Source: Pseudoscleropodium purum (taxonomy: Eukaryota > Streptophyta > Bryopsida > Hypnales > Brachytheciaceae). Taken from it: a stretch of DNA of 64,000 nucleotides. This document shows positions 24,621-37,400 of this stretch, one piece after another (within the stretch, counting starts at the first letter, position 1; each line of letters opens with the position of its first letter). A model generated the notes under the pieces. It worked only from the letters and a program-made list of their open reading frames with translations, did no database searches and had not been told where the DNA came from. The DNA lies in NCBI GenBank assembly GCA_963969395.1, contig OZ017797.1, forward strand, positions 6,014,001-6,078,000, written 5' to 3'. A program made the position numbers and the translations under genes.

Positions 24621-26734
24621 AGTAGTGCCTCAAATAATGAATTAGCTAGTAGATAGGGAAAAAGGTTGCTTGTCTCTCAAATCAATGGACCCTCTAGTTG
24701 GTGAAACAATTTGGCTAGTCACGAAATCATAAAGTTCGAGTCTCCCGGCCAACAAGTTAGGGCATAATGGATTAATGGACCTACGCACTGTCACCATGAC
24801 TATGAACTACCATTCCAATTATGCTCATCGGAAGGTGACGAAGATTTGCCATTGTCTATGTTGTCACCTACATTCTTGGTAGAGTTGTCTTGGAATTATT
24901 CATCTTGTTGTGAATTATCCATAATATTTCTTGAGAATTTCGCTTCGATTCTTCACGCCATTATACAATCAACAACATGAGCCTTGATGATTAATATATT
25001 CAAAAATTTGCTTCATGAACTCCATGTACTTAGGGCCTCTTTAAGTGTTTTAAAGACAAATTGCTAAAGCTAATCATAGGTCGTACACCATAATGAGGGA
25101 ATTTGCAATACTATTAATTGAAAATGTATTTCAAGCAACTTCCCCCGCAAAAGGATGAAAAGGGCATTTTGCATCCTCAACAATGTTTCAAGGTTAAAAG
25201 TATAGAACTTCCTTTCATCTTGAATAGGATTGGTAATAGTGTCTTTTTAGTCAATTTAATGCCCAATTGCCTCAAAGAAAAGTCAATAGCTTCAAGTCTA
25301 TGGAAAAGAGGGTGCAAATGTCATGAAAAAGCCAGAGCATAATTATAGGCAAGGGTGTATAGCTACAAGGTTTTAGAAACCTCCTTTCATTCAACACTCT
25401 AGAGTAAGCACATCATATACAAAGCATCACTGAAATTGTAGATTGTGCCAGACTAGATTCAAATTCTAGGATTTTGGGTGGATTTGAAGCTCAATCACAA
25501 GTAATATTGTTGTTGTTGATGTCATTTGCTTTTGTGTAAATGTCTTAATGAAGCTTCATTTCTTTCAAATGAGTTATGCAAGATGCATTGATTTCTTCAT
25601 TTTGTGTTGTTGAGCAATCAACTTGCTATCACTGCCTCTTCTAGCAAGGCCATCTAGGCATTATGGAAGAAAAAAACAAATTTTTCTATGGCATTATTAT
25701 GAGTGATGGCAAATGGTGGGATTGATGCCATTCCTTATCACTTATATTATTTTCTTGGTTGAGGCAAGATGCACTACCATTTCTACCAATTTTTGCCTTG
25801 AATTGTAGATTACAAATCTCTTTGTTGAGGTGGCAATTCCTTCTTGCATTAACTTGAGTTATTATATATAATTTTTGTAGTTTTATTAGTTGTTATACCT
25901 TGTAGGATGAAGATTGATGTATATTTGCTCTATTCTTTTTTGCAATATGTGGGCAAGCAATCTGTGACTTTGTATTCTAGAGTTGGATGATTTGTCATGG
26001 TTGTAATTTAGGTTGCTAAGGAAGTTGGTTGAAATGCAATCTTCATTGTACCTTTCTTTCTTTTGAGTGTTCATGAGGTTAGCCTTCACAGGATTGACAA
26101 GGTAATAATGGTCATTCACATATTGGAGTTTAGAATAGAGTGCATTTAATTCAAGGATTGGTGATATATTTACAAACATTTCAATTGAATTGTGGTACTG
26201 GTTGGAGATAGAAGCATTCACTTTTTAAGATGTAGGATTAGCTATTATGGAGAAAAAGAAAGTTAGAATTCTAGAAGAGTAGAAAGTACGTAGCTGCCTA
26301 GAAAGTACTCCAAAGCAATCAATTGAATAAAGAAATTGGGCATGAGAAGGCACAGCAAAATAGAACTATGCAAATGTATTTCCTAACCTTACATAAAAAT
26401 GACAATGACAATGCTTTGACAATCACAACAAGTGCAATAGGGCATCAATTTAATCTACCATCAATAATTGTAGAATCTTTTTGTCTTGATTTGAATTGTA
26501 GTCTTTTAATGCATGAAGCACTTGTGTCTTTTGACTCAACTCACAACTCTTTTAGGACATCAAAGATAAGTTCAACCTCTATTGTCATCCTAGGATCTAC
26601 CCCAGGATGAGTGCTCTGAATGTCTAGTGATAATTCTACCTTGAATGCCATAGAAGACAATCTTAATTTTGTTGCATTGGACAACTCCTATGTGCCATCT
26701 AAGAATGAACAGTCATTTAGGGACAATGACTTTG
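24621..26734. other. Gene-free stretch, possible upstream part of the DUF7869 element
   Basis: Only short frames are present. The beginning (24600-25000) may hold unrecognisable N-terminal DUF7869-element sequence. I found nothing firm in the rest. Confidence 0.35.
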
Positions 26735-28260
26735 AGATTCCTTTGTTTACCTAGGGCATGAAGAAGAACTACAACTTGTCTTATAAATTTTAGATGGAGT
26801 GGTGTGCCAAGTATCCTTGGGCTAAGATGGGCAATGGAATATTGAACATAGTGCACTATTGTATGTAGACTAATATAGGTAAAAAATCTTACTAGATGGG
26901 TATCAAACTTTACAAGTTGTAGACACTTGAGGAGAGGGAAAAGCATAAGGAAAATATGTTGTTGTATACTACCAAGCAACCCACTATTGTTTTGGAGCAC
27001 ATCAATAGCAAAAATACTTTGAATCTATGAAGAAACAAGTGCATTTGACCACATTATTTCAATTTGTAAGTGGTGGTAGACTAGTGGATGAATTTTCTTT
27101 TGGACTTGCTTCTTATAACTTGCTAATGTCCCTAATTTCCCAAAGATGCATGGTCTCATTGGGTGAGTTGGATAATGGTGTCTCATATGTGGTCTATAGT
27201 TTAAGATAAAATGAAGGCTATTATTGGAATTGTCCAATACATTGCCATTACTATTGAAGCAAGTGTTGCAAATAAGTTTAGCTATATTGCAATTCATTGT
27301 TATGTTATATAGAGTTGGACTCATGTCTTCATGCTCATCTAATTGTAGAAGCTTGAGATTGATGGGGCTTTTGCAGATAGTCTAATTTTTGTCATTATTT
27401 TAGCTTTAAGTATTAAAATCGACTTGTTTGCAAAAGCCATTGGAAGAAAGTCTATGTACTTTGGTGCCGTTGAGGTAGCTACCGAATAAGGCTGAAGAAC
27501 TAGAGTAACAAAAAAAATTCAAACTAAGCAAACTGCTTTTGCTTAAGGTACTCACTACATGACTCACAAATGTAACTTGGCCTTCAAAACATTGTCTTCC
27601 TTAGATATAATATTTATCTTTGAAGACCGGTTGCAAGTGTGCTATAGCTATTTTGCATGCTATTCCAAAAAATATGTTGAAATCCTTAGCCTTGCACTCA
27701 TAATGGAAACAAAAGGTTTGAAGTTGTTGAAGATTGTGTTCACACATTGGTTGTCTTTAATTGACCTCCTAAGGTGGTATCTACATGAATATCACTCAAT
27801 TTTAGCCAAGATAAATGTCAATTCTACAATCAACAAAGAAACATTAACATTTTTTTTTGTCGTGCTTGCCTATTGAGTCTTGTTTATTTACAAAACTTAA
27901 ATTTTTTTTTGCATTTCTTAGATTGGTGCTAACTATTTCTTTTAGTTCTATACTGTAGAAACATATGAAAATGAAGTATAAAGGCATTCTAGCAAAAACT
28001 CATCAACTCTTATGTGGTATTGGACATTACATGTCTTTTTCCACTTTTAGAGAGTATTGATAACCTTGTGCTTTTTGCCCTCAAACAAGATGTGTACATT
28101 TCAAATTTTGTAGTTGCTCAACAAGTTTGTCAAGAACAACTATTCAAGTTGTATTTAAAGACACCAATAACGCCTATGCCATAGAGGAATTTTGGTCCTT
28201 CAAGCAACTTTTAGAATGATCTAATGAACAAATTCATATATGAAGCAGAGTCTAGAGAGT
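26735..28260 (+). pseudogene. Degenerate hAT-like transposase remnant
   Basis: Translation across frames gives, in order, EWCAKYPWAKMGNG with VHCIVC (N-terminal region), then GTHYMTHKCNLAFKTLSSL, SYFACYSKKYVEILSLA, IMETKGLKLLKIVFTHWLS, LLRWYLHEYHSILAKIN and FPLLESIDNLVLFALKQDV. The last reads across a shift. These match the order of a plant hAT-like protein: a C/HxxHRxNL element, an array of short helices, a KxRWxS-like motif, then a PLLExxxxLxxFAQ-like motif. Many stops and shifts make it non-functional. No termini or target duplication were found. Confidence 0.6.
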
Positions 28261-28616
28261 TCTGTAGAAGAATCGGACCATTTCCTAGCTTTTTGAAAAT
28301 TTACCCGGAAGTCAACCTAAAGAATGTAAATTGTATTGGTTGGAATCCTCCTTTTTCTAAAGTGATTTGGTAATTTGCTGGATGTTCTATTTTCCATTTG
28401 TCTATTTTTCTTTGTGAGGAAAAAGGGTCCAGCTTATGTACTTTAACTCTATAATTTTTTTTGCTCACTTTTTGTTATAAGTATCCTTGGTAGGAATTGA
28501 ACTTGGCAAAGCCCTTACCATTTTACAGCCAAGGATGTAGCTTTCAGAAAATGTAAGGATTGAAGATAGGGTCTATGTATTTTCCAAAGGCTGATTAGTA
28601 TGGTTAGTATTTCAAG

Positions 28617-30730
28617 TTACAACAAATTTGTACCACTAACACCATTGTCAAATACAACACTTAAATGAGAAGCATCACTAGCACTAGGTCTACAAAGAGC
28701 ATTCAAATAAGAAGTGGGGTTAGCAAACAAGAACCTATACTTGCTATCATTCTTCCAAAGATATATAGCATCACATATAATGTCATCTATATACTCATCT
28801 AGGGCAATTCTAAGCATTGCTTCTAAGTTCTTATTGCCCAACCTGTTCCTAACTCATGTCTTGATCAAACTCTATATACTAAAAGCACATTCACAAGTCA
28901 CTATAGAAACACAGTGCACACGAGGTAGCTTAGAGAGAATAAGGAGGTTAGGATATTGTATTTGCAAGGTGTGATTCCATATTATCAAACCCCACAAGTT
29001 CCTAAAATTTTTGTCACCCCATTCTGTGGTATATTGTAGGTTGAATGCTAGAAACTAATACTTACATGTTGCAACATTCACAAGGGGGGGGGAGAGAAAA
29101 ACTTGAGTGCAACCTGTCTACTTCAAAATGGTCCAACAGGGTCGGCAACTTGGCAACACACCAATCCTGCAAGCCCACTTGCTTCGAGGGCATATTAGTA
29201 GGGTTTAGGATTTTAAAACATGAAATAATATCGTTATCTTTGAAGTGTTTGTTCAAACCTGCACAAACAGCCTTTGCAAACAACCTCTAGAAAGCCAGTG
29301 CCTCTTCGAGGTTTGTATTGAGCTTGCTGCGTTACATCTGAAAACTGTAAAACATGTTGCCTTTTACCTCTAACTGCAACTTCTTCAAGTAACCACTGTC
29401 AGGACATAGTCCGGCAAAATATGATAACTTGTGTTGTCATTAAAAGTAGTTGCATTGAAGTCACAATTCTCTACAATAAAAAGCATACGAATTTGAGCAA
29501 TCTCAGTGCGGATTATACTACCTACAATAGTGACATCAATAAATTTGTTTTGAAATACTTTAGAAAGCATGGCTAAAGAATGCAAAATGTTAGCTAGAAA
29601 ATACAATATGTAAATGAACTTAAATTCCCCCAGCTTCTGTAAGCAACCTTGGCTTGAACTGAATCTAAGTCATCCATATCTCTAAAAAATAAGAGCTCAG
29701 ATTCAAGTGAATCACAAAAGGTAGTGACTAATTGCCATCTACTGAGCCAAGGGATTTTATGATACCGTTTCATACACTTTTGGGCATCAAACATCTTCTC
29801 CTGCAAAGTCGATAGGGAGTGCTTTCTCTTGTTGGACTTGTTGAAGGAAGAAGAGATAGAATTTAATAGGGAATCAACCTCCTTGGACAACACCTTGCAG
29901 GTAGGAGCTTTGGCAGCATGTAAGATTGCAAGGTTTGTTGAATGAGCTACACAATGACAAGAGAGAAGGAAAGGATTCATCTGATTTTGAATTCTTGTAG
30001 AGACACCGGTCTAGTTGCCAACCATTGTGGTGGCTTCGTCACTTCCAAGTGCCACTCATTTCTTCAAATCCAACCCCCAACTGCACACATTAGACATGGC
30101 AATGTCAAAAATTACAGCAAAATCCTTCTTGCCGCCCTCTATGTGTAGCAAACCTAAGAACAACATCACATGCAAGCCGTCTTTAATAATTGTGGCAAAA
30201 ACTACGAGATGGTCAGTAACACTTATTTCGGTTGATTCATCAATCATGATCCCAAAAAATGGAGAGTTCCAGACCCAATAAAGTGTCTTCTTCTAAAGCA
30301 CTACTGAAATGTATTAAACAAGATCATTGCACGATTTTTTGTCTTGGTACATGCTACCAATGATAGGAGCTTTCACACATAGAAGTAATTTACTTAATGC
30401 AAGAAAATTAGCATAGGGGAGAGATTGCTTCCTAATAAAGTACACTACTTAGAAGAGTGTTTGCATCGCTTCATTACAAGCGTGTTGGCTACTCAAGATC
30501 TTCTTCTTCATGGTTTTCTCCCCGTTGGTAGCTGCCCACAAGAGCCACTTGTGCTCATTGGATTAGCCGTGGTCCACAAAAGCACTAACTTTAAAATTCT
30601 TAAAACCTTCCTTTGCATACACCGAGTGCCCCTTCCTTCTTCCTACAAACCATGCAAAAGACTTTGCCTAACTTGGTATAAAATTCCAACCACTGAAATT
30701 GAACAGCCCACGATTCTTTCTACAAAAACT
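28617..30730 (-). pseudogene. Degenerate DUF4371/hAT-type transposase (ZNF862-like)
   Basis: On the minus strand I read, from the N-terminal side: a TTF-finger-like part with STNEHKWLLWAA-like sequence (as SNEHKWLLWAATNGEK), then DESTEISVTDHLVVFATI, LGLLHIEGGKKDFAVIFD, CHCVAHSTNLAILHAAKAP, MKRYHKIPWLSRWQ and DSLESELLFFRD. Next come FAKAVCAGLNKHFKDND and, near the C-terminus, LGNKNLEAMLRIALDE-like sequence (GNKNLEAMLRIALDE) and YLWKNDSKYRFLFANP. Motif order and spacing fit a DUF4371-containing hAT protein of about 700 residues. Several stops and shifts break it. It points opposite to its hAT-like neighbour at 26.7-28.3 kb and is a different lineage. Confidence 0.72.
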
Positions 30731-33700
30731 GTGCAAGTTCTACTTGAGAAGGGGGGGAGTAATCTATAGCAAGCGTTGGACTATTGGACGATTTAGAGCC
30801 CTCACTACTCGAGGATTAGAGAAAGACAAATCTACGAAAATGGGATCCTGCGACCTAGCAAAATAATGGTCACACATTGATTTTTGTTTTTTTTGCCATT
30901 GCAAAAACCTGCGTTAGTAAGTAACATTGCACCACCAAGTGAAAATAAGTAAGAATTCTGATTATTGTGCGTGTGAGCACAATAATGTGTATAGTTGCGT
31001 ACACCAACAAGTGAATGAATAGACCAAGAAAATGCGGTGAGAGTAAAGAATCAAACCTCATTTTTAAGTGTACAGTGCAAGCTTGAAAGTTGATTCACTC
31101 GCAAGGCCACAAGTGCAATGAAATCCTAAAATGATTGGATTGAATTGTAGTGTTTCCCCTCTAATCGCTTGAGCTTCCAACTCCCAAGTCAGTAATTTGC
31201 CAAAACAACAAGAGTGTAAATGTACAAATGCTCAATGTGCAAAAAGACTCTAAACTAGAACAACAACACAAATTATGAGTACACAATGTCACAACCTCCT
31301 ACCCCCTTTGAGACGTAAAGAACTAAGGATTTACAAATGTTAGTAAGTGAGAAAATTGGGTAGAAGAAGCGAAATAAAGACTTGGACCAACAAAGAGATG
31401 GAGAACTGGAGACATAATGAAAACTGAAACTGCAATCACTGCATACACAATCCCTAAACTCCAAACTTCCCAAGATCCAATTATACAAAGTCCCAACTCC
31501 CAAATCCTCCATCCATAGCTAAGATGCACGGCAATAAAAAGTCAACGACCTAAACAATCCCAAATCCTTAGAAATTCAAAGCCACAAACGTCACAAATAC
31601 CTAAACTCCAGATATTACAACTCAAAAGCTCAATAACCCTCAGTTAGTTGACAAATAATAATTAAATCATTTAGGCCGCCTAAATTCCTGAATTGTAATG
31701 CCTTGATTCATATCGGATGCCCATGGCCCCATGGCCATCACTCCAACAACCCAACAAATTACTCTGAACTTGTGGTGTAGACTCTACAAATTGCAAACTA
31801 TAGAGTTATAGCCTGATTGGTGATTTTCTGGTGAGCTTCCTAACTTCTACTTCTCCAAAAATTATTTAATCATTCAATGTATAATTTTACATTCATAATT
31901 TTGCATATAGTATTTTTTTTCATATTAAGAAAAATTTCCTAAAGACCCTAAATCTAGTTAGCTGCCCACTGGCAAAAAGGCTTCTAAATCAATAGTTTCC
32001 CTATATATTCTAAAGATGGACGGTCAAAATGTGGAGATTTAATTTTACTACCCGGCCCATTTCTAGAAATACTCTTTTTTCATTTGGATCTTCATCCTAA
32101 ACATTTGAAGGTCATTTGGAAATCTTCAAAAAAATTTGGCTAGCTTGTTATTTATTGTTGGTACTCCCCGAACATTGATATGAAGTGAATGCCCTTGTCT
32201 ACAAATTTGAATATTGATGGCCAAAACTTGCAATTAGTTTTTGTCACAAGTATTGAGATTGTGTTTGTCCCTGTATTTGTATAGTACAATTTTTCTAAGA
32301 CAAAAAACCAAGGCAATTCCAAATAGGTTTGTTCGTGGGAAAACTCAAATTAGCTTAATGTTTAATTAGCTAATGTCACTTTGTAGGTAAATTATAACGT
32401 TAATCTTAATAGATTAGGATATTTGGTATATTTCATAGTCTATTTAGAAATGGAAAAGAAATTTTCTTTCTAATTTCCGTCCAATTATAAATATAAATTT
32501 CTAACTACTAAGTTAGTCTTACAACCGGTCTTATCTTAAAATAAGATGCAAATCTAAAGGTATAAACTAAGGGAATCTGCATCCACAAATCTCATACTTT
32601 GAATTCACTGAAACATATTATAAATGTGTTTATTTGCAACTTGCATCTCACAACATATATATTTGAACTTTGAAAATTCGGTTTAACCAATAATTCATTA
32701 ATTGCTATGCACAAACATCATCTCAACATCTAAGTCGTTTAAAGCGCTAATGTCTCAATTACTTAAAGTAAATATAACATATATCTTTTTTCAGAATTGA
32801 AAACAACCAAGGATATTGCTTTAAGCAAATATATTAACACAAATATGCTTTAAGCAATTCTAAAATTTCCCTTGAAGGATTTATAATATGCTTTGCTAAA
32901 TTATTTAAAGAATTTCAAATTCTTCCGTTTTCAATGCTCCGGTCTTTATTTGATTATGTATCCTTGCATCTTTAGCTTTAAGCTTCTTTCATTTGCATCA
33001 TCATATTATCTTGAAGCTTTTTCTTTTTAATTATAATACTAATTCTAAATTATGTTTATTAAATTTAAACAATTACAAACAAATTCTAATAAAAGAATTT
33101 AAATTCGCATTCAACATTCAATCATGTACTCATGTCTTTCAATTGGAATGACATTTATTTATCATATGAATAATCATTCATTATTTAAAATGTACAACAA
33201 TTGTTTATTTGTTCAATGATTTCTATTTACTAGAAATGTAAACTCATGTTTCAACTCATAATAAATCTCAATCCCTAATTTTGTTTCAAACATACATGTC
33301 TATTTGTAATACAAAGATATTTCAATTGTTTAAATGAGAATAATTATCAATCACTGGTTAATTATTAAATTTCAAAATAAAATCCAATCTCTGGATCACT
33401 CAATTCTAAACCAATCCCTGATTTACAAATAATTTTCAATCACTTAAATTATTAAGTCAATCACTAATTTAATATTTTGCTTCTCTTTACTTCAAATCTT
33501 GCTTTAAGCATTGATATAAAAATTCTCTTAAGAGATAAAATATAACCGATAGATAGAATCTACTCAAAATATAATCAAATTATCTTAAAGAGATTCTTCT
33601 TTATAAAATGCTCAAGGCAAAGAATACTTAATCATCATTTTAAATTAGTGCTACATTATATTTATTCAATTTAATTGATTTGACATTCATAAAATGCTCA

Positions 33701-35169
33701 AGGCAATGTATCATCAAAATTAAACTTCATGCTTGAAGCAATAAGCACTATCACTTAAGTGAATAAAACAACATAAAAAAATGACAATTATGATTCTATC
33801 AATTAATACAACATACAAGAAACGTGACCTCACGTCACAAAATGCAAGAGAAAATTAAAGAGAGACAAGAATGAGAGAAGAGAGACTATTTATGACAATC
33901 TTACCTCAAACATCCCTTCCAATCTCTTGTTAAAAAACCCGTCAAAGTCCACAACCACTTCAACCAAAAAATCTTTTCACATTTTAACTTCAAATATCAT
34001 TACATTCACACTTGATTACTCAAAAATTTTAAACATTTAACCCATTTCACACTAAAAAAAAAATATAACTAGAAAGTAAAATTGTCTTGATTACAATTTG
34101 CCTTGTATGAAAGACAATTTGTGATTGAGGAAACTTTTAGAAGGTAGTTGCAAAAAAGGGTGGTCCTATTTTCCATCACACTTTGAGTTGTAGAGTTTAG
34201 TTTGGCCATAACATTTGGAGAATGAAGCTAATGTACTTGAATTTTTTTATTGAAGATGACCAACTTGTTCATAAAGAGAATTCTTATTTTTCAGAAATTT
34301 TCAAAAAAAAATTATAATTAAATTTCAATTTAGCTAATTTGTCACACTTTGCAATTTAGGATTTTTTAGTACTATGGAGTACCCATAATTAATGATGTAG
34401 AGCTTAAATTTTAGTAGAATATTTCTATACTAAAGAAAAATGTTCCCACCAAAAAGAACTTAAAAAAAAATTATTTTATATCATCTACATGTATTATGTG
34501 AACAGGGGTCCCTTGTGCGTGCGCTTCTGAGCAATAAAGATGGTTTGGGCTTCATTTTTTGATGAAATTTGATTACCATCAAGTCCTCACAAATTGTCAA
34601 TTTTTAGATTTTTTTTGTTCATGATTTTTTATTTTTTATTAATTTATACCTCATTGTATCTATTTTTTGTGACAATCTTTTTTTTTTTCAAACAATACTA
34701 TTTCAATACTTACAAGTACTCATAGCCTCATAGTACTCAAAATGGTACTCTTAGCCGTCGATTTTTTTAATCAATAGTTGAGATTGTTCTATTTCATAGT
34801 AATCGTAGTATTGAGCGCAAAAACTATTGTTTTGGCTAAATGGTACAAAATACGGACATTCTTTCTTGCAACTACCCTACACACATTAATTGTGAACATG
34901 GTAAAAGATGAATGAAAGGAATATTTTGTTCTATCTATCATGTACTTCAATTTTTTATTTTCTACAAATTTTGCTTGTTTGTATGACAATTCATACCTTT
35001 ACAGTTGCAAATTTATATAATTAATTTAATTAATTTTTGAAGGTAGTTGATATGTTCCCTATTATATTTCTTGCCTTTTCATAGTATAGAGCTATTCGTT
35101 TTTAAGCTTTAGTCATACATTCTTTTTTATGGTTGGTCATAGACAATTTTCTATTTCTTCAACACTTGA
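30731..35169. other. Gene-free AT-rich stretch with recurrent TGCTTTAAGCA-type palindromes
   Basis: No gene is supported. Between 32817 and 33740 the 11-mer TGCTTTAAGCA or close relatives occur at 32817, 32846, 32974 (AGCTTTAAGCT), 33500, 33609 and 33695 (TGCTCAAGGCA) and 33730 (TGCTTGAAGCA). The rest is A/T-rich DNA with poly-T tracts. The last kilobase next to the chromovirus LTR shows nothing recognisable. Confidence 0.5.
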
Positions 35170-35649
35170 TGTTATAAATGGACTCATAGAATAAGAACAA
35201 GAGTATATCAGACAAGAATCTTAACAAAAGCACAATGATGTAACTTGAGTAGAAACACAAGATGTATTCAAAAGAACAAAGGTATAGATAACAAAGCTTT
35301 AAATGAAGAGCTAAGGCTAAATTCTATTAATAGGACATTAGAGTGAGTTATTCAAATTAAAGGACCTCTCAATCTTGACTCTTATAAATACTTAAAATAA
35401 TAAGCTTCATCGACAAGTTTAGAAGGTGCTAAAAAACTTTCTCAATCTGGGAATGTGCTTGAGAAGCTTTCTTGAACCTAGAAAGTTCTTGAAAAGCTTC
35501 CTTAAATTTAAAAAGTGCTTGAGAAGTTTCTACCAGGTAGCAAGCTTGTGAAGAAGCTTTCATAAATTTCTATAACCTTCTACAACCTTCTAGAATCTTC
35601 TAGGACCTTCTAGATTTTGACAATGGTTGACTCTTTTACATTTGGAACA
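35170..35649 (-). repeat. 3' LTR of the chromovirus, with heat-shock-element triplet
   Basis: Read on the minus strand the LTR starts TGTTCC (35649) and ends TATAACA (35170), with TG...CA termini. It directly follows a polypurine tract, AGAAAGGGAGGTCA. The U3 part contains GAAGATTCTAGAA (35588-35600), a perfect nGAAnnTTCnnGAAn heat-shock element. It also has several AGAAGGTT repeats and a 30-bp tandem repeat at about 35429-35531. A TATTTATAAG sequence near 35385 could be the TATA box. The 5' LTR was not found. Confidence 0.68.
35587..35601 (-). promoter_or_regulatory. Heat-shock element (three inverted GAA units)
   Basis: On the plus strand the core is TTC-TA-GAA-TC-TTC, with exact 5-bp spacing of the three units. 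It lies about 50 bp inside the U3 end of the chromovirus LTR. Heat-shock factors bind arrays of this form, and heat-activated plant retrotransposons such as ONSEN (a Copia element) have them in their LTRs. That it works here is inference. Confidence 0.6.
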
Positions 35650-37400
35650 TGACCTCCCTTTCTAGTTCCATGATTTTTTGAGGAGTTTCATCTATTGTAC
35701 TTCTTTCAAAATCTTGTAGCTAATTTTGGTTTTCTTAGTTGTTGCTAATGAAATTCTTGTATCTTTAAAGGTGCATTAGCTAAGTTTGAAGATGGTTTCT
35801 ACTTGTACATGCTAATTGTATAGTCATGCCAATGAATAAAATATTCTACTTGACCTTGTAGAATCTTTGAATTAAAGATTTTTGTAACTTCACATTATTT
35901 GTAGTTATCAACTTCTATGAAAGGTGGTAAGGTTGAATTCTTCTAGGAAAGTTATATGGAGTATTATCTATAGATCTTTGAGACCAAAGCATAAAAAATA
36001 GGATATACCTTCATAGATGTTGATAATTATTTCTAGCTTGTAGCATCTTTGATTTGTTTTTCAATGCAAAATGTTCCAATCCTACAGTAGTCAAGTTTAT
36101 CGCATGGGCAAGTAGTTTGAATATTGCATTGTAATAACCACATTTTATCACCTACTTGAAATTTTGTTTTTTTCTCTCCTTATATCATCAAATTTCTTAT
36201 GGTTAAGTTCTTCAAGATGTTTTGTCATCATTATATGTAGTTCTTTTAAGTAAGTTGCAAAACCCTATGTTGTAAGACTCTCCCTTCTCTAAGCTCGTAG
36301 CATGTCAATTTGGGGATGATGTCCGTAGTTGATACAAAATGGAGTCTCTTGAGTTGACGCATGTATGCAAATTCTACTAGCGGCAACAAAGATATCCAAT
36401 CATCTTATTGATGTTGGAAATTCTTTGAGAAAAAACATATATTGTAAGATAATACAAATTCTTTGATGGTCTTTTACATTTTAAGCCACAAAAAGTCACA
36501 AAAAAATTAACTTGAATGTCTAGTTGAATTCAAAATATTCAACAACTAGAAGGTTGTAGCAAGCTTGCAAGATTCAAAGGCATAGACTTAGTCCATCAGT
36601 AATGTACAAACATTCTTCAAAGTATAGAAGGTTGTCTTCAATACTGAATTTTATTATGATCTTTCACGTTGCTAGGGCATTGGTTGATATAAAGCACAAA
36701 GGACTCTATGGTTGGAACTATTTAGATTTCATTAAAGAAAATGGAATCAACTGGGATCAAGACATAGGTTGCTCGTAAACAAAGGCACTCAAGCTTCAAT
36801 GGTGTTGTTCATTGTTGACTATAAAGCTACTTCTAGCTCCTTAGGAATAAGGTTGGATCATCTAAATAAAATATCAAATATATAGTATTCAAGATTTTTG
36901 TAATTAGTTTATATTGTCACTTGGTAGGAACTACCTTGAAGTAGATGGTTCTATTTTTGGAAGGAATCCACAAGTGCAAGCAATTTTTTATTGTGGATTT
37001 TATAATTGATCTCCGTGGCATTGAATTTCCTTGAATAGAAGGCAATAAGGTGAAGTTTTTTACTTCTTCCTTGTTGAAAAAGTACTATCTCCAAGGCAAA
37101 GTCTAAGGCATCCATCTCCATAAATAAAGACTTTATAAAGTCTAAATAAATCAATATTGGGATTGCAATGAAGACTTCTTTTAATTTTTGGAAGATTTTT
37201 TCTACTTTATAGCTCCTATCTAATTTATCTTTGCAAATAAGCCACATAAGAAGAATGGAAATTTGGGAATATTTTCTTATGAAGGTTCAATAAAAGTTTA
37301 CAAAGTCAAGGAAGCATTGAACATCATGTACTGTCTTTGGTATTGCCCAATCGACAACACTTTGAATCTTTTTTGAATCCATTGATATGCCATTGTTTCA
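35650..37400 (-). pseudogene. Truncated Ty3/gypsy chromovirus pol (RT end, RNase H, integrase end, chromodomain)
   Basis: From 37400 downward on the minus strand I read in order: the reverse transcriptase thumb (VQCFLDFVNFYRTFIRKYS), RNase H (FMEMDALDFALE and FYSRKFNATEINYKIHNKK), the distal integrase core (WISLLPLVEFAY, TPFCINYGHHPQ), the GPY/F-type module (KFQVGDKMWLL, KLDYCRIGTF) and a chromodomain (KIFNSKILQGQVEYFIHWHDY). The chromodomain after integrase marks a chromovirus. The gag, protease, most of RT and the catalytic integrase core (roughly 36420-36950) are missing or unreadable. Stops and shifts are numerous. Confidence 0.78.

Noticed and set aside
24720..24770. AGTTCGAGTCTCC, like a tRNA T-arm
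   Set aside because: No acceptor, D-arm or anticodon arm could be placed around it; at best a tRNA-derived repeat trace.
35170..37400. Possible functional retrotransposon
   Set aside because: The element lacks gag, protease, most of RT and the integrase core, and the readable parts have many stops; no 5' LTR was found.
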